Shown here in pieces: positions 58,688 to 64,000 of a stretch of DNA of 64,000 nucleotides. The number at the start of each line of letters is the position of its first letter. The stretch's first letter is position 1. The position numbers and the translations under genes were made by a program. Under the pieces are notes generated by a model that saw nothing but the letters and a program-made list of their open reading frames with translations, was not told where the DNA came from and did no database searches. The DNA comes from Gammaproteobacteria bacterium. Lineage in GTDB: Bacteria; Pseudomonadota; Gammaproteobacteria; UBA5861. The stretch covers positions 1 to 64,000 of the forward strand of contig JAKSCV010000033.1 in the NCBI GenBank assembly GCA_022360445.1. The letters run 5' to 3'.

Positions 58688-60253
58688 TTGACTACTTGTC
58701 ATACCGGCGGTATCTTGGCATTTTCAAAGCGTGGGCAGTCATCAGACGTGACGAAAAAAGTAAGAGGTATAAAGCTGGATTATAGCGATGTTCGATACAG
58801 TTCCGCTATAGCAGGCCGTAGAAAATCTCATCGCTGGTTTCAAGTTTTTCTGGCTCTGCTTGTACTGGTGATAGCGGTAGTGACAGCAAGCGCTTATACA
58901 TCGAAGCCACAAGTGAGCCAGGTGAGCCTGGCATTGCCGAATCACACAAGTGCTGCTCCTCTTACCCTGGATTCCAGGGATCAGGCGGCAGATCAAGCAA
59001 GCCAAGATACACAACAGCCTCTTGTGTCCTCTAAATCACAAGAAGTTGCCATACTTTCAAAACCAGTTCAGTTGCCAAGCACACGGTCTCCAGAGTCTGA
59101 GATACAAGTCCCTCAGCCATCAGGCACTTCTTCTGTAGATGCTTCACCATCTTTGTTACGCAAGGTGAAAGCTGTTGTTAAGCCAGGAGATACCCTGTCT
59201 GGCTTGTTTAATCGAAATGGTATTGACGCCAACACCTTATTTAACGTGCTTGAGGTGGGCCCGGTTGCAAATCATTTAAAGCGACTATTCCCGGGTGATG
59301 AGTTTCACTTCACCTTTCAGTCTGATCAGTTTTTGGGTCTTGAATACCCGATTGATGATGAGAATACACTCTTAATTGAACGCTCTGGCGAAGAGTTTAC
59401 TGCACAGACCATTACCCGCTTATTGGATGTTCAGGTTAAATCAGTCCAGGGAGTTATTGAGTCCTCTCTTTTCCTTTCCGCACAAAAAGCTGGTCTCTCA
59501 GATGCCATGACTATGGAAATTGCGAGTATTTTTGGATGGGACGTGGATTTTGCACTTGAGGTGCGTGAAGGAGATAGCTTTGCGGTGATTTACCAAGAGC
59601 TTTACCGAGACGGAAAAAAAATCAGGGACGGAAAGGTTCTAGCGGCAGAATTCGTTAACCGGGGGCGTGTTTACCGTACGGCCTATTACAAGATACCCGG
59701 CGGCAGAGGCGAGTACTTTACCGCGGATGGTAAAACATTGCGTAAAAGCTTTATTAGAACGCCGGTCGATTTTGCTCGTGTATCTTCAGGCTTTTCATTA
59801 AGTCGCAAACACCCGATATTACATACAATACGTGCGCACAAAGGTGTTGACTACGCAGCGGCTAAAGGCACGCCAATAAAAGCCTCTGGAGATGGAAAGA
59901 TTATCTTTGCAGGCCGGAAAGGCGGCTATGGGAACACGCTAATCATTAAACATGGTGAAAGATATACGACTCTATACGCACACTTGTCGCGCTTTGCAAA
60001 AAATATTCGCAGCGGGGTTCGTGTCAGGCAGAGCCAGATTATTGGTTATGTGGGAAGTACCGGTCTGGCATCGGGCCCTCATTTACACTATGAGTTCCGT
60101 GTGAATGGTGTCCATCGTAACCCATTGACGGTCAGGTTCCCCGGCGCTGCGCCCTTGCCTCAAGCACACTTGGTAAACTTCAAGACAAAAACGGCTGATC
60201 TTTTTACTCAGCTGGGTGCAATCAGCTCCACAACACAGGTGGCAGAAAATTAA
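58688..60253 (+). CDS. M23-family peptidase with N-terminal anchor and OapA-like domain
   Basis: 521 residues from TTG 58688; a later GTG 58748 (MTKKVRGIKLDY) is a good alternative and neither has a clear ribosome-binding site. A membrane segment (FLALLVLVIAVVTASAYT) precedes a Ser/Gln-rich linker. A LysM/OapA-like region follows (KAVVKPGDTLSGLFNRNGID). The M23 (LytM-type) peptidase domain has RAHKGVDYAAAKGTPIKASG and HLHYEF, carrying the zinc ligands, so the enzyme looks catalytically complete (HxxxD and HxH). It cleaves peptidoglycan cross-links or crosslinked peptides. It lies 3 bp upstream of anmK. Confidence 0.92.
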   Translation: MTTCHTGGILAFSKRGQSSDVTKKVRGIKLDYSDVRYSSAIAGRRKSHRWFQVFLALLVLVIAVVTASAYTSKPQVSQVSLALPNHTSAAPLTLDSRDQAADQASQDTQQPLVSSKSQEVAILSKPVQLPSTRSPESEIQVPQPSGTSSVDASPSLLRKVKAVVKPGDTLSGLFNRNGIDANTLFNVLEVGPVANHLKRLFPGDEFHFTFQSDQFLGLEYPIDDENTLLIERSGEEFTAQTITRLLDVQVKSVQGVIESSLFLSAQKAGLSDAMTMEIASIFGWDVDFALEVREGDSFAVIYQELYRDGKKIRDGKVLAAEFVNRGRVYRTAYYKIPGGRGEYFTADGKTLRKSFIRTPVDFARVSSGFSLSRKHPILHTIRAHKGVDYAAAKGTPIKASGDGKIIFAGRKGGYGNTLIIKHGERYTTLYAHLSRFAKNIRSGVRVRQSQIIGYVGSTGLASGPHLHYEFRVNGVHRNPLTVRFPGAAPLPQAHLVNFKTKTADLFTQLGAISSTTQVAEN

Positions 60254-60256
60254 TAC

Positions 60257-61372
60257 ATGGAAGGGTTTTTTGTTGGTTTGATGACGGGAACCAGCGCTGA
60301 CGGTATTGATGCCGCACTTGTTAAGTTTCATGGTGAAAAGTGCGCAATTCTAGCAACGCACTACCATAAATACCCTTTATCACTACGAAAAAAAATATTG
60401 GCTGTCGCAGAGGTTAGCAATGATCGGCTGGATGAAGTAGCCACTCTTGATGTTATGTTAGGTGAAATGCTTGCAGTGGCGACTTTAAGCGTGATTGAGA
60501 GAGCTGGTCTCGTGCCAAGTCAGGTCCACGCGATTGGAAGCCATGGGCAAACCATCCGTCACAGAGCTGACTGGCAAAAACCCTTTACCGTGCAAATCGG
60601 TGACCCGAACACCATTGCTGCGCAGACTGGTGTCCGTGTTGTTTCTGATTTCCGGCGTATGGATATCGCTGTCGGTGGCCAAGGTGCACCTTTGGCACCT
60701 GCTTTTCACCATGCAATGTTTGAGTCTGAGACGGAAGCCCGTGTTGTTCTTAACTTAGGCGGTATTGCAAACATTACGATTTTGCCGACAGCACTCTCTG
60801 GTGAAGAAGTCACTGGTTTCGACACAGGGCCCGCTAATTGTTTGATGGATGCTTGGATCAGTGCTGTTAAGCAAGCCCCGTTTGATGAGTGCGGCGACTG
60901 GGCCGCTAGTGGGCGTGTGAATCAAGCACTATTGGACCAATGCCTAAGTGATCCTTATTTTTCTCTCGCACCGCCCAAAAGCACGGGGCGAGAATATTTT
61001 AATCTCACATGGCTTCAAGCGCATTTGAGCCAATTAAAAGATGACATTCCTGCTGAAGATGTTCAAACCTCGTTATGTGAGTTGACCTGCCGTTCGATTA
61101 CGCGAGCGATTGAAAAGCATGCGCCGAGGGCTCAGCACCTTATTATTTGTGGTGGAGGTGCTAATAACCACTTTTTAATACAAAGGCTTTCGGAAATGCT
61201 GGGCGCTATGAGAGTCGAAACCAGTCGTGTATGCGGTATCGAACCCTCTTGGGTTGAAGCGGCTGCATTTGCATGGCTAGCTCGACAGCGTTTGTGTCGC
61301 AAGCCAGGAAATTTGCCGAGTGTAACCGGCGCGAAGCGAGCGGTTTTATTGGGTGGTATTTATGAGAGTTAG
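60257..61372 (+). CDS. anmK: Anhydro-N-acetylmuramic acid kinase
   Basis: 371 residues. Phosphorylates and hydrolyses 1,6-anhydro-MurNAc, the product of lytic transglycosylases such as the MltB and RlpA encoded earlier in the window. Motifs are GLMTGTSADGIDAALVKF, IGSHGQTIRHRADW, LNLGGIANIT, DTGPANCLMDAWI and the C-terminal IICGGGANNHFLIQRL. It follows the M23 peptidase gene by 3 bp and ends in a strong terminator. Confidence 0.96.
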   Translation: MEGFFVGLMTGTSADGIDAALVKFHGEKCAILATHYHKYPLSLRKKILAVAEVSNDRLDEVATLDVMLGEMLAVATLSVIERAGLVPSQVHAIGSHGQTIRHRADWQKPFTVQIGDPNTIAAQTGVRVVSDFRRMDIAVGGQGAPLAPAFHHAMFESETEARVVLNLGGIANITILPTALSGEEVTGFDTGPANCLMDAWISAVKQAPFDECGDWAASGRVNQALLDQCLSDPYFSLAPPKSTGREYFNLTWLQAHLSQLKDDIPAEDVQTSLCELTCRSITRAIEKHAPRAQHLIICGGGANNHFLIQRLSEMLGAMRVETSRVCGIEPSWVEAAAFAWLARQRLCRKPGNLPSVTGAKRAVLLGGIYES

Positions 61373-61412
61373 CTTGAATACTTCAAGTTTATGAATTAGC
61401 AAGTCAAATTAT

Positions 61413-61444
61413 AAAGAACCCGCTTTATTGAAGCGGGTTCTTTT
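61413..61444. terminator. Bidirectional rho-independent terminator
   Basis: A perfect 13-bp stem (AAAGAACCCGCTT paired with AAGCGGGTTCTTT) with loop TATTG. T-runs flank both ends (TTTT after the right arm, and AAA before the left arm giving TTT on the other strand), so it can serve both anmK (plus) and hsp20 (minus), which converge here. Confidence 0.93.
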
Positions 61445-61471
61445 ATCTCATACCACTGCTTCTTTAGTGAT

Positions 61472-61984
61472 CTATTCGAGTGATATTTTTTGACGCTGTA
61501 CTTTTTGAACCTTGGGCAGTGTTAGCTCAAGTAGGCCGTCATTAAAAGAAGCTTTGGCTGCATTGGCATCGACTTGGCTTGGCAAGGGAAGTGTTCGGGA
61601 AAAGCTGCCGCTCGATATTTCACTGCGGATATAGTCTCCTTCTTCAACTTTTTCCTCATGTCGGCTCTTGCCGGATATTGAGATGCTGTTTTCAGTGACT
61701 GAAACATCTACATCTTTTTTATCGACGCCAGGCATTTCTGCGCGGACGATAACTTCTGTGTCTCGGTCCAGGATATCAACTTTAGGCAACTGCGTTTCAA
61801 GAGAGCTTTTGGCATCGAACAAAGAGGGCCACTCTGCACTGAATGGGTGCCGTAAGCGTTGTGGAAAAAAGTGATCAAAAAAATGATCCATATCTTCAAA
61901 CGCTCTGAGCGAGTGATGCGCTTTACTTGTTTTTGGTGAACGGGTTTCTTTTACTTCAACGGTTTTTTTCTCTTCAGTAGTCAT
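61472..61984 (-). CDS. Hsp20-family small heat-shock protein
   Basis: About 170 residues. The N-terminal region is variable (charged start, FFPQRLRHPFSAEWPSLFD). The alpha-crystallin domain follows (VDILDRDTEVIVRAEMPGVD, then DVSVTENSISISGKS and SGSFSRTLPLPSQVDA), ending with a C-terminal IxI-like KISLE. It acts as an ATP-independent holdase. ATG 61984 is chosen for AGGAG upstream, and 15 bases of extra frame upstream look non-native. A perfect FNR/Anr box lies about 80 bp upstream. Confidence 0.94.
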   Translation of the reverse strand: MTTEEKKTVEVKETRSPKTSKAHHSLRAFEDMDHFFDHFFPQRLRHPFSAEWPSLFDAKSSLETQLPKVDILDRDTEVIVRAEMPGVDKKDVDVSVTENSISISGKSRHEEKVEEGDYIRSEISSGSFSRTLPLPSQVDANAAKASFNDGLLELTLPKVQKVQRQKISLE

Positions 61985-62061
61985 TGTTTTCTCCTGCACT
62001 CAATTTTGAACAAAAGAACAAGTACACGATTAAATTCTCAAGCACACCCTTTAAGATCATA

Positions 62062-62075
62062 TTGATTTATATCAA
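62062..62075. promoter_or_regulatory. Perfect FNR/Anr-type box upstream of the Hsp20 gene
   Basis: TTGAT, four bases, ATCAA: an exact match to the FNR/Anr/Dnr consensus, centred about 84 bp upstream of the Hsp20 start, between hsp20 (minus) and the 3' end of hemY (minus). An AT-rich stretch, GAGAAT, lies about 22 bases after the box on the minus strand and could be the -10 region, which would put the box near -41.5 (a class II activator position). The site suggests oxygen-responsive control of the small heat-shock protein. Confidence 0.65.
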
Positions 62076-62194
62076 AAAAATGTGCTGAATTTGGATCGGT
62101 ATCGATGTTCTTTAAGTATGGGTTGGGTGCCGGTGTTTCAAGTCCACTGTCCGATTAAAGGCCATCAGAATCTCTGTGTTGGGCGGCTACTGCA

Positions 62195-63454
62195 CTAAGA
62201 AATATGTTTCATTAAGACCGGTGCTTGTTCGTGAGCGGTGTCCGTTATTTCTGCAGTTTCTGGTGCGGATATTGCCTCCTTCGCGAGCACTTGAAAACCT
62301 TGGTTGTAGCAGTTATAGGCTTCATCCATTTCTCCCGTATCGGCAAGAAGCTTGCCGAGTGCCCGGTAGGCTTCTGCTGATGGTTCAATGGCAATCGCTG
62401 TTTGTAAACTACTACGTGCTTTACCCCAAAGTTTGGCCTTTGCTGCGAGCCTGCCGAGTGCCAATAGAAGCTTAGGGTTATCAGGAGCCTGTGCTAACCA
62501 CTTTTCAATGTGGGCAACTTGCTTGTCCAGGTTTTTACTATAAACCTTGCCATAAAGTGCAATTAGATCATCATTCCAGTTGTGGTTAATCGCTTCTCGC
62601 AGGAGCTGTTCGGCAGGTTCGTTGACATTCCCCGATATTAATTTTTCTGCATAGCTGGCAATAATATCAGGCTGTTTGTGCGCTTGTTTGGGTAAATTTT
62701 GCCACATCATGATGGCATCTTCGCTGGTTTGTGCTTCTGACAGTTGGCCTAACCAGAGCTGATGTTCAAGACCATTTGCCATAGTTGTTTGCAGGAGTTT
62801 TTGCTTCTTTAAGCTTGGCATGAGTGTTTGTAGCGCAGACCATTCGCTTAATTCCACATAGGTTTGCGCAAGCAATATTAATACGCTGTTTTTGCGCGAG
62901 TTATTGTCATCAGCAAGTTTTTCCAGCAGAATTTTTGCCTGCTCAGGCTGTTGTTGAGTCAGTAATAGCTTAGCCTGAATGATGTCTACCGTGGTTTTTT
63001 CTTCTGGGCCGATGTTGGATGCGTGATTAAGTTTTTGGTCGCGCACTTTTATGTGGTGCTGTTGTTCAGCGGAATAAGCATGCAGCACATGACTAATAAA
63101 TCTTAAATCAGCATTGCTTTGGGTTTTTGTGAGTAACTTTTCTGCCTGCGAGTAGTTCCCTTGGATGAGTTGTATTAATCCATCGGTTAAGGTTTTTGCG
63201 GCATTAGCATTGCGCCGGTTTTGCCTGCGTACTTGGAATCGAGTGGGTAATGTTAGCAACCATGAGATAAGGAGTGTGCCTAAATAAAGCACTAGACAAA
63301 GGCTAATCAATGCGACAGCAAACAAAGCCAACGAGGTTTCAACTACCCATTCGTTTGCATAATTTAAGGTAATAAAGCCTGGCTCGCCATGGAGTAGCAT
63401 AGCAACGCCCAAAAACAGCGTGAGCAGAATGAGTGAAAAAATCAGAGCTTTCAT
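62195..63454 (-). CDS. hemY: Heme biosynthesis-associated protein HemY (TPR)
   Basis: 419-residue inner-membrane protein with two N-terminal membrane segments (IFSLILLTLFLGVAMLLHG and ETSLALFAVALISLCLVLYL) and a helical TPR-rich C-terminal domain (KLLLALGRLAAKAKLWGKAR). HemY of this type is not the oxygen-dependent protoporphyrinogen oxidase of Bacillus with the same symbol; it is a conserved partner of HemX of unknown molecular role, suggested to gather heme enzymes. The start overlaps hemX by 4 bp. Confidence 0.93.
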   Translation of the reverse strand: MKALIFSLILLTLFLGVAMLLHGEPGFITLNYANEWVVETSLALFAVALISLCLVLYLGTLLISWLLTLPTRFQVRRQNRRNANAAKTLTDGLIQLIQGNYSQAEKLLTKTQSNADLRFISHVLHAYSAEQQHHIKVRDQKLNHASNIGPEEKTTVDIIQAKLLLTQQQPEQAKILLEKLADDNNSRKNSVLILLAQTYVELSEWSALQTLMPSLKKQKLLQTTMANGLEHQLWLGQLSEAQTSEDAIMMWQNLPKQAHKQPDIIASYAEKLISGNVNEPAEQLLREAINHNWNDDLIALYGKVYSKNLDKQVAHIEKWLAQAPDNPKLLLALGRLAAKAKLWGKARSSLQTAIAIEPSAEAYRALGKLLADTGEMDEAYNCYNQGFQVLAKEAISAPETAEITDTAHEQAPVLMKHIS

Positions 63455-64000
63455 TCTCTTTCTCCTTGGTCCTCGGGAGTGTATTGGGCTTGTACTTGAC
63501 GCAATGCTTGTAACGCGTTACCCAATTGAATATCTGCTGCCAGCTGAGCGTTCATGATGCGTTGCAAATCTTCGATGTAGCGTTTCGTCACCTTCTGTGT
63601 TGTGTCGTAATAGGTGTCGAGGTGTTTGATAGCGGTCGACAGGTAGTTTTTAAAACTTTCCTGATCTTGTCGAAGCGTTGCAATTTGGGCCGCTTGCAGG
63701 TCCAGGCGGAGCAACTCCCCCGCCTCTAGAGAAACGGACTCATCAATATCGTCATGTTCGATACGTTTTACAATCACCAACTGCTCGAGCATGTCAGCTA
63801 AGCGGCCTTGGCGAGGCTCTGTTTGATCCTCAGCTTGTGATGTGGTTGGTTGCGACGGATTTTGGCCTTTCAGTTGTAAAGGCAGGGTTCGAACGCGTTT
63901 GATCATTTCAGACAAGGCAAAAGCAGTGCCTTCTATGTCTGGTCTTTCTGCGCCACGGAGCAGGCTGATTTCTTCAGCAATGGTTTTTCTTACTGGGAGG
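63451..64000 (-). CDS. hemX: HemX, C-terminal part (gene continues past the window edge)
   Basis: Reading through to the right edge on the minus strand gives an uninterrupted frame, with RKTIAEEISLLRGAERPDIE then GTAFALSEMIKRVRTLPLQL. This is the HemX (uroporphyrin-III methyltransferase-like, DUF513) C-terminal part; the N-terminal membrane anchor and proline-rich segment are beyond 64000. It is hemY's upstream neighbour in the hemCDXY arrangement common in gammaproteobacteria. HemX lacks the SAM-binding methyltransferase domain despite its name in some databases. Confidence 0.88.
   Translation of the reverse strand, partial: LPVRKTIAEEISLLRGAERPDIEGTAFALSEMIKRVRTLPLQLKGQNPSQPTTSQAEDQTEPRQGRLADMLEQLVIVKRIEHDDIDESVSLEAGELLRLDLQAAQIATLRQDQESFKNYLSTAIKHLDTYYDTTQKVTKRYIEDLQRIMNAQLAADIQLGNALQALRQVQAQYTPEDQGERE

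Overview
The window looks like a chromosomal replication-origin region of a free-living gammaproteobacterium, probably marine or aquatic. The evidence is the order dnaA-dnaN-recF-gyrB, an 806-codon GyrB of the long gammaproteobacterial type, the conserved sets mrdA-rodA-mltB-rlpA, ubiK-comM, tyrS/M23 peptidase/anmK and hemX-hemY, and moderate GC content. I cannot name the genus. No rRNA, tRNA, CRISPR array, prophage or intact insertion sequence was seen.

Layout. Positions 1-1780 are a graveyard: remnants of a molybdate transporter (modC, modB) and a metallo-beta-lactamase-fold gene broken by stops and frameshifts, where rpmH/rnpA would normally sit beside dnaA. Positions 1983-8188 hold dnaA, dnaN, recF and gyrB, with two DnaA boxes in the dnaA-dnaN spacer, followed by a 629-bp gene-free stretch. 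Positions 8818-15065 (minus strand) hold glnS and an aroE-led operon for an MCE/Mla-type lipid ABC transporter. Positions 15184-29455 are mixed housekeeping: hemB, a VWA membrane-protein pair, adk, a DUF5519/Rieske pair, cysQ, a nucleotidase, an orphan yidD, an OxyR-like regulator lacking the second redox cysteine, a cold-shock gene with leader hairpins, an adenylate cyclase interrupted by an in-frame TGA, ubiK and comM. Positions 29479-34348 are the cell-elongation operon (mrdA, rodA, mltB, rlpA).

Positions 35080-38222 hold glcD and a serine/alanine-glyoxylate aminotransferase, facing apart, both acting on glyoxylate. Positions 38212-47048 are a late cobalamin operon (cobN, split chlI- and chlD-like chelatase genes, cbiB, cobC/cobD, cobQ). 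A chemoreceptor, a porin-like protein and a small PstS-like protein follow. Positions 50356-56048 are a six-gene operon for C5-dicarboxyl-CoA metabolism: a malyl/citramalyl-CoA lyase, a family III CoA-transferase, two single-domain MaoC proteins, an acyl-CoA dehydrogenase and an MmgE/PrpD protein. It resembles both the glyoxylate-assimilation half of the 3-hydroxypropionate bicycle and the bacterial itaconate/citramalate degradation clusters. With glcD, the aminotransferase and B12 synthesis (needed by methylmalonyl-CoA mutase), the window reads as a glyoxylate/propionyl-CoA carbon hub; this linkage is inference.

The right end holds an amino-acyl-tRNA-protein transferase, tyrS, an M23 peptidase, anmK, an Hsp20 gene with a perfect FNR/Anr box upstream, and hemY and hemX (hemX cut by the window edge). 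The strongest candidates for new biology are the C5-CoA operon with its split, partly catalytically altered MaoC pair, the single-cysteine OxyR, the FNR-box Hsp20, and the interrupted cyclase.
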